From contig CAYRQM010000002.1 in NCBI GenBank assembly GCA_964426415.1, forward strand, positions 1 to 64,000: DNA of 64,000 nt, read 5' to 3'. Every line of letters begins with the position of its first letter. The first letter of the stretch is position 1. The position numbers were made by a program, and so were the translations under genes. Positions 43,541 through 51,421 of this stretch are shown here, in pieces. Under the pieces are notes generated by a model, which made no database searches, had not been told where the DNA came from, and worked only from the letters and a program-made list of their open reading frames with translations. Source of the stretch: UBA3792 sp964426415. Lineage in GTDB: Bacteria > Bacillota > Clostridia > Christensenellales > CAG-138.

Positions 43541-43564
43541 AGCCGTCTTCGGGCGGCTTTTTTT
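43541..43564 (+). terminator. Rho-independent terminator of rplJ-rplL
   Basis: AGCCGTC/GGCGGCT stem closed by a stable C(TTCG)G tetraloop, then seven T. Confidence 0.92.
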
Positions 43565-43701
43565 GTGTCTTCAAAATTGCAAACGACCTTTGTGACGCAT
43601 TTCGTTTCCGAATAGTCAAAAGTTCTTTTACAACTATCTGCAATTTGGACACATTTGCATGGTATGCTCATCGGCAGAAAGAAAAGATTGGCGGTGCAGC
43701 G

Positions 43702-44787
43702 ATGAAAACGATTTCCATTTCCGGAGCGATTGCCGTCGTGCTGACACTGGTCATCGCGGCGGTTTTGGCGTGCCAACCGTCCCAACAGACGGCGCTTGCG
43801 GCGACAAGCCCAAATGAAACGGCGCAAGTGGTCGAAACCACGGACAGCGCTGCTCTGATCGTACCGGAAACCATCGTAGAGAACACCCAAATCGACGCAA
43901 CGACGCGCATCTCCTTCGATGCGACGGTCACCGCGTCGCTGCCTGCTGATTATCCCGTTTTTGAAGCGCGCAGCGTCAAGCTCACAGATGCCGATCTGAA
44001 CAAGGTTTTAGACAGCTTGCTCAAGAACACGACGTTCTATCCGTGTTCCGCTGCCGAAGCAAAGGACAACCTTGCACCCGTCACGCCGACGCTCACGTCG
44101 CAAGCCGTTTCCTACCGCTTCACAGTACGCGGCAACGTATTCATTTTACAGCTTGTGGCAGCCGAGAACGGATCAGAAATCACCTTCTGTCCGCAGTCCT
44201 TCGATTGGAACGAGGCAGAAGTCTTGTCTTCGGCGCGGGATGCAAGCGGCGTCACGCTTTCCTACGAGGCGGCAATGGCGGAAGCCATGCGCATTTGCAG
44301 CGATTTGGGCGTAGACTACGCCGTGGATTCCGTTGCAATCCGCAAGGATGCATCGGACGCGGAGTGCGGCTACTGCATCACGCTGCGGCCGCGCATCGGC
44401 ACGCATACGCTTTCGGGCGCAGCGCTGGGAACCAATGCGTGGGACGGCGGTCGTGTGCGCATCTGCATCGACGACAGCGGGGTGCTGGCATTCTCCTTCA
44501 CGCAAAAGTGTGCCACCACCGTGCTGCGCGAAAACGCGTCGCTGCTGTCCTTCGATGCGATTCTCTCTGCTGCGAAAGCAGCGTTGGCGTCCACCCTTCA
44601 AGACGCCAACGTCACCGTCACCAATGTGAAATTGACCTATGCCTGCGTCGCGGATGCAGACAGCAGCACGCGGTATCTGTTCACGCCCGTTTGGATTTTC
44701 TATGGCACCGAGCAGCGTGCCGACGGCGTTCCATCCGCAACCGTGCAGCTTGCCTGCGTCGGCGCAGTGGACGGCGTCGTGTATTAG
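43702..44787 (+). CDS. Putative lipoprotein of unknown function
   Basis: A 361-aa exported protein with a lipoprotein signal (hydrophobic 7-23, lipobox VLAC with Cys24) and no recognised domain. The C-terminal part alternates beta strands and helices (including YLFTPVWIFYG), as in DUF-type lipoproteins of Clostridia. The SD before ATG 43702 is weak (GGCGGTG). Its stop codon overlaps that of the convergent pdaB-like gene, with no terminator between them. Confidence 0.7.
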   Translation: MKTISISGAIAVVLTLVIAAVLACQPSQQTALAATSPNETAQVVETTDSAALIVPETIVENTQIDATTRISFDATVTASLPADYPVFEARSVKLTDADLNKVLDSLLKNTTFYPCSAAEAKDNLAPVTPTLTSQAVSYRFTVRGNVFILQLVAAENGSEITFCPQSFDWNEAEVLSSARDASGVTLSYEAAMAEAMRICSDLGVDYAVDSVAIRKDASDAECGYCITLRPRIGTHTLSGAALGTNAWDGGRVRICIDDSGVLAFSFTQKCATTVLRENASLLSFDAILSAAKAALASTLQDANVTVTNVKLTYACVADADSSTRYLFTPVWIFYGTEQRADGVPSATVQLACVGAVDGVVY

Positions 44788-45614
44788 GCGCCCGTATCCG
44801 GGATCGCGCTGCCGTTGTTGTCGATGGCGTACGCGGTATCGGGAATCAAATCCGAAACGGTCACGAAGGAATAGCCTTGCGCCAGCGCAGTCTCGATCAG
44901 CGCGGGCAGGTATTCTTCAATTTTGTAGCCGTTGTTGTGGCACAAAATGATGCTGCCGTTCGAGAGCTTGGGCAGGACGGCGTTCAGAATCGTTTCCGCA
45001 CTGCGTTCGGGCTTCCAGTCCACCGTATCAATCGACCATTGCACAACCTCATAGCCCATGCCGCGCACGGTCTTCACGACCGTGTCGTTGTATTCGCCGA
45101 ACGGGGCGCGGAACAGCGTACAGCGCTTTCCCGTCAGCGTTTCAATCTCGTCGTCCAGCTTTTGCACTTCCTGCGTAATCTGCGACGCGGACTGGCTGTT
45201 CATATGCGGGTGGGTGAGGGAATGGTTGCCGATCTCGTGTCCACGCGCCGCAATTTCCCGCACAAAGTCGGGATACGCCTCCACCCACACGCCGCACAGA
45301 AAGAACGTCGCCTTGATGTTGTACCGATCCAACGTGTCCAAAATGAACTCCGTCTTATCGGTCGCCCAAGCCGCGTCAATGGTGATGGCGAGCAGCGGCT
45401 GTTCGCTTTGCACGCTGTACAGCGGAATTTCTCGCGCCGTATAGGGGATGGGGTTCAGCTCATAGGAATCGACCACCGCCATGGTCGGTTCCGCCTCCGA
45501 CGGATTTGCTTTCTTGCCGTCAATCAACACGATGCACAGGATCGCTGCGGCTGCCAACGCCAACACGACGAGCACGGTGATCCAAGCCTTTTTTGAGATG
45601 ACGATGACTTGCAT
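44784..45614 (-). CDS. pdaB: PdaB-like polysaccharide deacetylase (sporulation type)
   Basis: A 276-aa protein with one N-terminal membrane helix (about 9-30) and a NodB deacetylase domain: TIDAAW (the DAAW form found in PdaB, instead of DD), HEIGNHSLTHPHM and RAPFGEYN. PdaB acts in spore maturation or cortex maintenance in Bacillus; catalysis is uncertain because the first metal-site Asp pair is D-A. GGAGG lies 7 nt before ATG 45614. Upstream is a sporulation-type -10 motif shared with spoIVA. Confidence 0.82.
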   Translation of the reverse strand: MQVIVISKKAWITVLVVLALAAAAILCIVLIDGKKANPSEAEPTMAVVDSYELNPIPYTAREIPLYSVQSEQPLLAITIDAAWATDKTEFILDTLDRYNIKATFFLCGVWVEAYPDFVREIAARGHEIGNHSLTHPHMNSQSASQITQEVQKLDDEIETLTGKRCTLFRAPFGEYNDTVVKTVRGMGYEVVQWSIDTVDWKPERSAETILNAVLPKLSNGSIILCHNNGYKIEEYLPALIETALAQGYSFVTVSDLIPDTAYAIDNNGSAIPDTGA

Positions 45615-45636
45615 GATGATACCTCCGAGCGTTTGG

Positions 45637-45650
45637 TTCACCTTATGCGT
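45637..45650 (-). promoter_or_regulatory. Possible sporulation promoter element of pdaB
   Basis: Minus-strand ACGCATAAGGTGAA, containing CATAAGGT, which resembles a sigma-E -10 box (CATACAAT). The same 14-mer with one change occurs before spoIVA. The -35 region (ACATAG) is weak. Confidence 0.4.
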
Positions 45651-45688
45651 CGGCGTGTTCCGCTATGTCCAAAATGATGCGGTTGCAC

Positions 45689-45717
45689 TTGATTTATACG
45701 ATGGAATTCTGTATAAT
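45689..45717 (+). promoter_or_regulatory. Sigma-A promoter of the queA operon
   Basis: TTGATT, a 17-nt spacer and perfect TATAAT, 30 nt before the TTG start of queA. Confidence 0.8.
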
Positions 45718-45747
45718 TGGGTGCGACGAAAGGAATGGGGGACGCCA

Positions 45748-46773
45748 TTGAAGACAAGTGACTTTTATTACGACCTGCCGCACGAGCTGATTGCACAGAC
45801 GCCTTGCGCCGAGCGCAGCGATTCGCGGCTTTTGACATACCACCGCAGCGACCGCACCATCGAAGACGGCGTGTTTTCTGACATTCTTGAAAAGCTGCAT
45901 CCAAACGACGTATTGGTGCGCAACAATACCCGCGTCATTCCGGCGCGGCTTTTGGGCACGCGCGCGGAGACGGGCGGCACAATGGAATTTCTGCTGCTGC
46001 GGCGCATCGAGGGCGACGATTGGGAATGCCTGTGCAAGCCCGCAAAGCGTGCAAAGGCGGGATATCTCTATCGCGTCACCGATTCGCTTGCGTGCGTGGT
46101 GCAGGACGATTTGCCCATCGAGGGTGGCAAGCGGGTACGGCTTGTGTATGACGGCATCTTCGAAGAAGTGCTGGATCGTGCAGGGCAAATGCCGCTTCCA
46201 CCGTACATCACCACGCGGCTTCAAGACCAAGAGCGGTACCAAACGGTCTATGCGGCGGTACGCGGTTCGGCGGCTGCGCCCACGGCAGGGCTGCATTTCA
46301 CACCGGCGCTTTTGCAGCAAATCCGCGACAAGGGCGTGACGGTGGTGGACATTCTGCTGCACGTCGGCTTGGGCACGTTCCGTCCCGTTTCCGTCGAAAA
46401 CGTCGAGGAGCATCACATGCACCGCGAGCATTACGAGGTCTCCGAGCAAGCGGCGCAAACCATCAATCGGGTGCGGCAGGCGGGCGGACGCATCGTCTGC
46501 GTGGGCACGACGTCCACGCGCACGCTGGAAACGGTCACCGACGACGACGGCGTGGTACACGCGGGCATGGGCGAGACGAGCATCTTCATCACACCGGGCT
46601 ATCGGTTCAAGGCGGTGGATGCGCTCATCACCAACTTCCACTTGCCCGAATCCACGCTGCTGATGCTGGTTTCCGCGCTTTGCTCCCGTGAAGAAATGCT
46701 GGCGGTCTACCGCCACGCGGTCGAAGCGCGCTATCGGTTCTTCTCCTTTGGCGACGCCATGTTGATTGAATAG
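45748..46773 (+). CDS. queA: S-adenosylmethionine:tRNA ribosyltransferase-isomerase
   Basis: A 341-aa QueA, which transfers the ribosyl moiety of SAM to preQ1 in tRNA to give epoxyqueuosine. The typical start KTSDFYYDLP, RNNTRVIPARL and LH-GLGTFRPV segments are intact. The start is TTG 45748, with a G-rich SD (GGGGG) about 6 nt upstream; GTG 45721 has no SD. tgt follows 8 nt later, so the operon encodes two queuosine steps. Confidence 0.95.
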   Translation: MKTSDFYYDLPHELIAQTPCAERSDSRLLTYHRSDRTIEDGVFSDILEKLHPNDVLVRNNTRVIPARLLGTRAETGGTMEFLLLRRIEGDDWECLCKPAKRAKAGYLYRVTDSLACVVQDDLPIEGGKRVRLVYDGIFEEVLDRAGQMPLPPYITTRLQDQERYQTVYAAVRGSAAAPTAGLHFTPALLQQIRDKGVTVVDILLHVGLGTFRPVSVENVEEHHMHREHYEVSEQAAQTINRVRQAGGRIVCVGTTSTRTLETVTDDDGVVHAGMGETSIFITPGYRFKAVDALITNFHLPESTLLMLVSALCSREEMLAVYRHAVEARYRFFSFGDAMLIE

Positions 46774-46781
46774 AGGCTATT

Positions 46782-47897
46782 ATGGAACAACCTTTTCACT
46801 TTGAACTGCTGCACACCTGCAAGCAAAGCGGCGCACGGCGCGGGCGGCTGACGACGCCGCACGGCGTCATCGAAACGCCCATCTATATGCCCGTGGGGAC
46901 GCAAGCCACGGTCAAGGCAATGACGCCGCGTGACCTGAAGGACGTAAACGCCCAAATCATCCTCAGCAACACCTACCACCTGTATCTTCGCCCCGGTCAT
47001 CGGCTTGTGGAGGAGGCGGGCGGGCTGCATCGCTTTATGCATTGGGATCGCCCCATCCTCACCGACAGCGGCGGGTTTCAAGTGTTCAGCCTTGCGGGCA
47101 TCAACGACATTCAAGAGGACGGCGTGCTGTTCCGCTCCCACATCGACGGCAGCAAGCATTTCTTCACGCCCGAAAAGGTCATGGAAATCGAGCAAGCGCT
47201 GGGCGCGGACATCGCCATGTGCTTCGACGAATGTGCAAACGCCAACTCCGACCACACCTATGCGCGCAAAGCAATGGAGCGCACCCACCGTTGGGCGGCG
47301 CGCTGTCAGGCGGCGCACACCCGCGCGGATCAAGCGCTGTTTGGCATCGTGCAGGGCTGTGTCTATCCCGATTTGCGGATAGAAAGCGCCAAGACCCTTG
47401 CCGACATGGATTTTATCGGCTACGGCATCGGCGGCTTGAGCGTGGGCGAGCCAAAGCCCGTCATGTACGACATGCTGGAAACAATCATGCCCTATATGCC
47501 GAAAGAAAAGCCGCGCTATCTGATGGGCGTCGGCAGCCCCGACTGCCTGTTGGAAGGCACGCTGCGCGGCGTCGATATGTTCGACTGCGTCTTGCAGACC
47601 CGTGCCGCCCGCAACGGCTTGGCGCTCACAAGATACGGCCGCGTCATGCTGCGCAACAAAACCTTCGAACACGACTATCGCCCCATCGAGGAAGGCTGCG
47701 ACTGCTACGCCTGCCAAAACTTTTCCCGTGCCTACATCCGCCATCTCATCAAGGCAAACGAGATACTGGCGGCGCAGCTCGTGTCCATGCACAACCTGCG
47801 GTTCTCGCTGCGCTTGATGGAGGACGTCCGCACCGCCATCGAGGAGGATCGCTTCGGCAGCTTTGCCCAATCGCTTTTGGAGCGGGGACTGTTCTGA
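46782..47897 (+). CDS. tgt: tRNA-guanine (queuine) transglycosylase
   Basis: A 371-aa Tgt that swaps guanine-34 for preQ1 in GUN anticodons. Substrate loop DSGGFQVFS, GIGGLSVGEP and the zinc site C-x-C-x2-C (CDCYACQNF) are present. Its stop overlaps the tsaE start (TGATG). Confidence 0.97.
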   Translation: MEQPFHFELLHTCKQSGARRGRLTTPHGVIETPIYMPVGTQATVKAMTPRDLKDVNAQIILSNTYHLYLRPGHRLVEEAGGLHRFMHWDRPILTDSGGFQVFSLAGINDIQEDGVLFRSHIDGSKHFFTPEKVMEIEQALGADIAMCFDECANANSDHTYARKAMERTHRWAARCQAAHTRADQALFGIVQGCVYPDLRIESAKTLADMDFIGYGIGGLSVGEPKPVMYDMLETIMPYMPKEKPRYLMGVGSPDCLLEGTLRGVDMFDCVLQTRAARNGLALTRYGRVMLRNKTFEHDYRPIEEGCDCYACQNFSRAYIRHLIKANEILAAQLVSMHNLRFSLRLMEDVRTAIEEDRFGSFAQSLLERGLF

Positions 47898-48355
47898 TGG
47901 AAGCCTGTTTGCAGATCCAAACCGAATCCGACATGCTGGCGTTGGGCGAACGCATCGGCGCGGCGCTTCGGCACGGCGGCTTTGTGGCGCTGTACGGCGA
48001 TTTGGGCGCGGGCAAGACGGTGTTGGCACGCGGCGTCGGACGCGCTTTGGGCGTAGAACGGCTCACCAGTCCCACCTTTACCATCGTACAGGAGTATCCC
48101 ACCGTTCCCAAGCTGTACCATTTCGATGCGTATCGGCTTGCGGACGAGGACGAGCTGTACGCCATCGGGTTTGCCGATTATTGCTCCGAAGAAGCGCTCA
48201 TCCTAATGGAATGGGCAAATTTGGTTCCCGCATGTCTGCCGCGTGAACGGTTGGATGTGCAGATTTCGGGCAGCGCGGAAGAGCCGCGCACCGTCCGCAT
48301 CACGGCGCATGGCGCCGCCTATGAGGCTTTGTTGCATGAAGATCTTGGGCTTTGA
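47897..48355 (+). CDS. tsaE: tRNA t6A ATPase TsaE
   Basis: A 152-aa P-loop ATPase of the t6A37 synthesis complex. Walker A GDLGAGKT at 34-41, SPTFTIVQEY and HFDAYRL are diagnostic. Overlaps tgt by 1 nt and tsaB by 20 nt. Confidence 0.95.
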   Translation: MEACLQIQTESDMLALGERIGAALRHGGFVALYGDLGAGKTVLARGVGRALGVERLTSPTFTIVQEYPTVPKLYHFDAYRLADEDELYAIGFADYCSEEALILMEWANLVPACLPRERLDVQISGSAEEPRTVRITAHGAAYEALLHEDLGL

Positions 48356-48929
48356 AACAACCGACCAAATTGCATCCGTGGCGCTTTGGCAAGACGGAGA
48401 GATTCACTGCGTGCGCATCGATTCCACCTTGCGCCACGCGGAATCCGTGCTGCCCGCCGCGCAAACCCTGTTGGAATCGCTTGGGCTGACCACCGCCGAC
48501 ATGGACGCATTTGCGGTCGATGTGGGGCCGGGCTCGTTCACGGGCGTGCGCATCGGCGTCTGCATGGCAAACGCGTTGGGCATGGCGCATCAAAAGCCCG
48601 TGGTGGCGGTCAATGCATTAGAAACGCTGGCACAGCCGCATCGCAGCGATGCGCGGGCGGTGTGCGCGCTGATTGATGCACGCAACGGCAACGGGTACGG
48701 CGCGGTGTACTGCGGCGACGCCGTGCTTTCTGCGGTGGACGCCTGCGTGATCGCACCCTATTTGGCAGAGCTGCCGCCCGACTGCATCTTGGTCGGCACG
48801 GCGACGGACTGCCCGCTTTTGCCCGATGCATCGGATGTGGTGCGCATTGCCGCCAATCGCACGGGACAGAAACAGGTTTCGCCCCTGTATTGCAAGCTGT
48901 CGCAGGCAGAACGGATGTGGAACGCATGA
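48336..48929 (+). CDS. tsaB: tRNA t6A protein TsaB
   Basis: A 197-aa ASKHA-fold scaffold of the TsaBDE complex, with KILGFETT and VGPGSFTGVRIG. TsaD is not in the window. The start overlaps tsaE; its stop overlaps rimI (ATGA). Confidence 0.94.
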   Translation: MKILGFETTDQIASVALWQDGEIHCVRIDSTLRHAESVLPAAQTLLESLGLTTADMDAFAVDVGPGSFTGVRIGVCMANALGMAHQKPVVAVNALETLAQPHRSDARAVCALIDARNGNGYGAVYCGDAVLSAVDACVIAPYLAELPPDCILVGTATDCPLLPDASDVVRIAANRTGQKQVSPLYCKLSQAERMWNA

Positions 48930-49417
48930 GCATCATTCGCGCCATGGAAAAGAAAGACATCGAGGCGGTGTATCGCATCGAGGTGCAGTCGTTTCGCACG
49001 CCGTGGTCAAAGCAGTCGCTGACGGGCGAGCTGCATAACCGCGTGGCGCACTACTTGGTGATGGAGCAGGACGACGCCATCATCGGCTATTGCGGCATGT
49101 GGGTGCTGTTTGACGAAGCGCACATCACCAACATCGCCATCGACCCGCAGTTTCGCGGAAAGGGCTTTGGCAAGCAGCTTTTGTACGCGGCGATGCAGAC
49201 GGCATACGACTTTGACGCCTGCAAAATGACGTTGGAGGTGCGCGAAACGAACGCCGTCGCGCAGGCGATGTACGCGAAATTCGACTTTACGCAGCAGGGC
49301 TACCGCAAGCGCTACTATGAAGACACGGGGGAGGGCGCACTGCTGCTTTGGAACAACGATCTTCATAAGACACTGCAAAATAAAGCTTGCATTGCGGCGT
49401 CGTATGTTTTACAATAA
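48926..49417 (+). CDS. rimI: Ribosomal protein alanine acetyltransferase RimI
   Basis: A 163-aa GNAT acetyltransferase. The acetyl-CoA loop (RGKGFG, about residue 75) and the LEVRETN-AQAMY region identify the RimI/Gcn5 type placed after tsaB. A C-terminal extension (about residues 146-163) covers the promoter of the next gene. Confidence 0.9.
   Translation: MSIIRAMEKKDIEAVYRIEVQSFRTPWSKQSLTGELHNRVAHYLVMEQDDAIIGYCGMWVLFDEAHITNIAIDPQFRGKGFGKQLLYAAMQTAYDFDACKMTLEVRETNAVAQAMYAKFDFTQQGYRKRYYEDTGEGALLLWNNDLHKTLQNKACIAASYVLQ
49387..49415 (+). promoter_or_regulatory. Sigma-A promoter of the SEC-C gene, inside rimI
   Basis: TTGCAT, a 17-nt spacer and TACAAT within the last codons of rimI, 27 nt before ATG 49443. 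Confidence 0.65.
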
Positions 49418-49442
49418 CAGGGTTTGAAAAAAGGAGAATGAT

Positions 49443-49943
49443 ATGAGTCTTTACAGCACATGGTTGAGCGTTGCACAGGCGCAGCGCACGCAGGAGGAAT
49501 ACAATCAGTTCTGGGGCGTCTACTTCGAGATGGAGAAGGCGAACTACAAGAAAATACTGCAAAATTCCGAAACGGTATTCGCGGGCAAGCTGTCCGAGTT
49601 GGCAGCGCAATTCGATATGGACGCCGCCACGTTCACGGGCTTCTTGGACGGCGCAAACACCAGCTTTGCCGACGGCGAGCTGGATTTGGAATCCTTAACC
49701 GAAGACAGCGACGTCGCGCTCAAGTTCGATTTTCGCAAGCTATACCACAATATGCACAAGGCAAAAGCCGACTGGCTCTTCAATTTGCCAGAATGGGAGC
49801 AGGTGCTTTCCGAGGCGGAACGCAAAGAGCTGACCAAGCAATATCGCAGCGAGATGATCTATGTGGCGGCGCCGACGGTGGGCAGAAACGATCCGTGTCC
49901 GTGCGGAAGCGGCAAGAAGTACAAAAAATGCTGTGGCAAATAA
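49443..49943 (+). CDS. SEC-C motif protein of unknown function
   Basis: A 166-aa cytoplasmic protein. The first 140 residues are helical and unrecognised; the C-terminus is a SEC-C zinc motif (GRNDPCPCGSGKKYKKCCGK), as at the end of SecA, where it binds zinc and SecB or ribosomes. AAAGGAGAATGAT precedes the ATG. It may be a stand-alone chaperone or ribosome-associated factor. Confidence 0.82.
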   Translation: MSLYSTWLSVAQAQRTQEEYNQFWGVYFEMEKANYKKILQNSETVFAGKLSELAAQFDMDAATFTGFLDGANTSFADGELDLESLTEDSDVALKFDFRKLYHNMHKAKADWLFNLPEWEQVLSEAERKELTKQYRSEMIYVAAPTVGRNDPCPCGSGKKYKKCCGK

Positions 49944-49965
49944 TACGAATTTCGTGTTTTTTGCA

Positions 49966-49994
49966 TTGACAGAACGGATGCACTCTGTTAAAAT
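49966..49994 (+). promoter_or_regulatory. Sigma-A promoter of the tRNA cluster
   Basis: Perfect TTGACA, a 17-nt spacer and TAAAAT, 19 nt before the first tRNA. Confidence 0.82.
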
Positions 49995-50013
49995 ATGAAT
50001 TCGGAACTGTGAT

Positions 50014-50090
50014 GCGCCTGTAGCTCAGCAGGATAGAGCAACGGCCTTCTAAGCCGTAGGTCCCGGGTTCGAATCCCTGCAGGCGCGCCA
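50014..50090 (+). tRNA. tRNA-Arg (TCT)
   Basis: 77 nt with encoded CCA. Acceptor GCGCCTG/CAGGCGC, anticodon loop CTTCTAA between ACGGC and GCCGT. Confidence 0.96.
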
Positions 50091-50150
50091 ATTCTGTTTC
50101 GCCCGTCGGGTATCGCGCATGGTGCAGCACATTCCGACGCGAGAAAGCAT

Positions 50151-50228
50151 GGTGGGTATAGTTCAGCTGGCTAGAATGCTAGATTGTGGCTCTAGAGGTC
50201 GTGGGTTCGAGTCCCACTACCCACCCCA
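50151..50228 (+). tRNA. tRNA-His (GTG)
   Basis: 78 nt with encoded CCA and the extra G(-1) opposite C73. Acceptor GTGGGTA/TACCCAC, anticodon loop TTGTGGC between CTAGA and TCTAG. Confidence 0.96.
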
Positions 50229-50238
50229 GTTTCTCAAG

Positions 50239-50260
50239 GTCGAGCAGCGCATTGCTCGAC
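50239..50260 (+). other. Hairpin between tRNA-His and tRNA-Gln
   Basis: GTCGAGCA/TGCTCGAC, 8 bp with a 6-nt loop, followed by TTTG. Either a weak terminator or a processing signal inside the tRNA transcript. Confidence 0.6.
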
Positions 50261-50279
50261 TTTGTCCTCTTTGCACCGT

Positions 50280-50354
50280 TGGGGTGTAGCCAAGCGGTAA
50301 GGCAACGGACTTTGACTCCGTCATTCGTGCGTTCAAATCGCGCCACCCCAGCCA
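50280..50354 (+). tRNA. tRNA-Gln (TTG)
   Basis: 75 nt with encoded CCA. Acceptor TGGGGTG/CACCCCA, anticodon loop CTTTGAC between ACGGA and TCCGT. Confidence 0.94.
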
Positions 50355-50355
50355 T

Positions 50356-50431
50356 GACCCGTTAGCTCAGTTGGTAGAGCACTTGACTTTTAATCAAGGT
50401 GTCCGGGGTTCGAATCCCCGACGGGTCACCA
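50356..50431 (+). tRNA. tRNA-Lys (TTT)
   Basis: 76 nt with encoded CCA. Acceptor GACCCGT/ACGGGTC, anticodon loop CTTTTAA between CTTGA and TCAAG. Separated from tRNA-Gln by one base. Confidence 0.96.
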
Positions 50432-50440
50432 TTTTTATCT

Positions 50441-50524
50441 GCGGACGTGGCGGAATTGGCAGACGCGCCGGATTTAGGTTCCGGTGCCTTAGGCGTATGA
50501 GTTCAAGTCTCTTCGTCCGCACCA
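50441..50524 (+). tRNA. tRNA-Leu (TAG)
   Basis: 84 nt class II tRNA with encoded CCA and a long variable arm. Acceptor GCGGACG/CGTCCGC, anticodon loop TTTAGGT between CCGGA and TCCGG. Confidence 0.95.
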
Positions 50525-50526
50525 TT

Positions 50527-50590
50527 GCAGGTATAGTGTAGTGGAAACACATTAGCCTTCCAAGCTGAAATCACGGGTTCGAGTCCCGTT
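50527..50590 (+). tRNA. tRNA-Gly (TCC), 3' end interrupted by assembly gap
   Basis: 64 nt are present: acceptor 5' strand GCAGGTA, D arm, anticodon stem-loop TTAGC-CTTCCAA-GCTGA and T arm CGGG-TTCGAGT-CCCG. The sequence stops inside the acceptor 3' strand at the N run. The ten bases after the gap (ACCTGCTCCA) would complete a normal 74-nt tRNA-Gly with CCA, so the gene is probably intact and the gap either false or filled with repeat units. Confidence 0.85.
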
Positions 50591-50690
50591 NNNNNNNNNN
50601 NNNNNNNNNNNNNNNNNNNNNNNNNNNNNNNNNNNNNNNNNNNNNNNNNNNNNNNNNNNNNNNNNNNNNNNNNNNNNNNNNNNNNNNNNN
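50591..50690. other. Assembly gap (100 N, placeholder length)
   Basis: Exactly 100 N, the usual placeholder for unknown length. It falls precisely at the junction of a 190-bp repeat unit. Confidence 0.97.
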
Positions 50691-50880
50691 ACCTGCTCCA
50701 TGCAAAACCCCCGTTTTGGGGGTTTTTGCATAGAGGGACTCGAAGATGCGGCGGCAAACGTAGTGTTGCCGCAAAATCGCCACAGTGCGGCGATTTTAGC
50801 AGACGGCGAAGGTGCATAAGCCAATGTGCGCAGCATGGAATGCAAGCACGTTGGCTGAAATGCACCGAAGGAGTCCCGTT
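50691..50880 (+). repeat. 190-bp unit carrying the tRNA-Gly 3' end and terminator
   Basis: The unit starts with the last ten bases of tRNA-Gly (ACCTGCTCCA) and ends with GAGTCCCGTT, the bases that precede them in the intact tRNA, so it could be tandemly repeated without a seam. Its first 55 bases recur exactly at 50881-50935. It contains the tRNA terminator (50701-50730) and perfect inverted repeats GCGGCAA/TTGCCGC (50751-50772) and AAAATCGCC/GGCGATTTT (50773-50797). The end shows GCTGAAAT-N9-GAGTCCCGTT, like a degenerate tRNA-Gly 3' half. No gene is seen. Confidence 0.8.
50701..50730 (+). terminator. Terminator after tRNA-Gly, copy 1
   Basis: AAAACCCCC-GTTTT-GGGGGTTTTT within a longer palindrome TGCAAAA...TTTTTGCA. 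It starts directly after the CCA end and would terminate the tRNA cluster. Confidence 0.85.
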
Positions 50881-50935
50881 ACCTGCTCCATGCAAAACCC
50901 CCGTTTTGGGGGTTTTTGCATAGAGGGACTCGAAG
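50871..50935 (+). repeat. Second copy of tRNA-Gly 3' end plus terminator
   Basis: 65 bases identical to 50581-50590 joined to 50691-50745: tRNA-Gly 3' end, CCA, terminator hairpin (50891-50920) and a GGGACTCG that inverts the T-arm CGAGTCCC. There is no intact tRNA body upstream, so this copy is not a functional tRNA. It looks like the duplicated end left by integration or recombination at the tRNA. Confidence 0.85.
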
Positions 50936-50954
50936 CTGCGGCTCGTCGGCGCGG

Positions 50955-51237
50955 ACTTCGCTTCGTTCGCAAAGGCTCCCTCGGCTTCGCCTCATCCGCA
51001 TTGCTCACCCGATCCGTCGCGCCTCCTCTCCACAAAAGGTCACGCGCTCGCTTCGGCTGTTCGGTGAGCCCGCGCCCTCATGACGCCTACGCGGCGCTAC
51101 CAACCTTTTGCGGGAACACCCACGTACACGCTTTTCGGGGATGAAAACGCAAAAACACCCCTTTGTCATCCTGAGCTTCAGCGAAGGATCTGGCGTACAA
51201 GTGGGAGATTCTTCGGCGCTTCGCACCTCAGAATGAC
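50955..51237 (+). repeat. Composite repeat, copy 1
   Basis: Aligns without gaps to 51422-51704 (offset 467). About 205 bp are nearly identical, followed by a 74-bp palindromic element at 51164-51237. I count roughly a dozen mismatches outside the variable centre of the palindrome. Confidence 0.88.
51164..51237. repeat. 74-bp palindromic element, copy 1
   Basis: Arms TGTCATCCTGAGCTTCAGCG... (28 nt) and ...CACCTCAGAATGAC (32 nt) are imperfect inverted repeats around a 14-nt centre. It has the look of a REP/MITE-type element. Confidence 0.8.
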
Positions 51238-51421
51238 CCCGCGTGGCCAGAAACAAGCGAATTTGTTGACATTTTTATCGGGATACCCGTGTACAAGGTA
51301 TTTGGGATTATTGCGAGTTCTTCACGCGACTCTGTGAAGGTACGGGGCGGCTTCGCAGGAAGCGAAGCTTCCGAGAAGCCCATTCCTCTGCCGTTGCAAG
51401 CCGCGTCGCTCGTCGCCATGT

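Noticed and set aside
43630..43672. Sigma-A promoter before the lipoprotein gene at 43702
   Set aside because: TATGCT with an upstream TGG is visible but no -35 hexamer fits at 16-18 nt.
50746..50880. Integron attC site
   Set aside because: Inverted repeats are present, but the R'/R'' core pattern is not evident and there is no integrase or cassette array.
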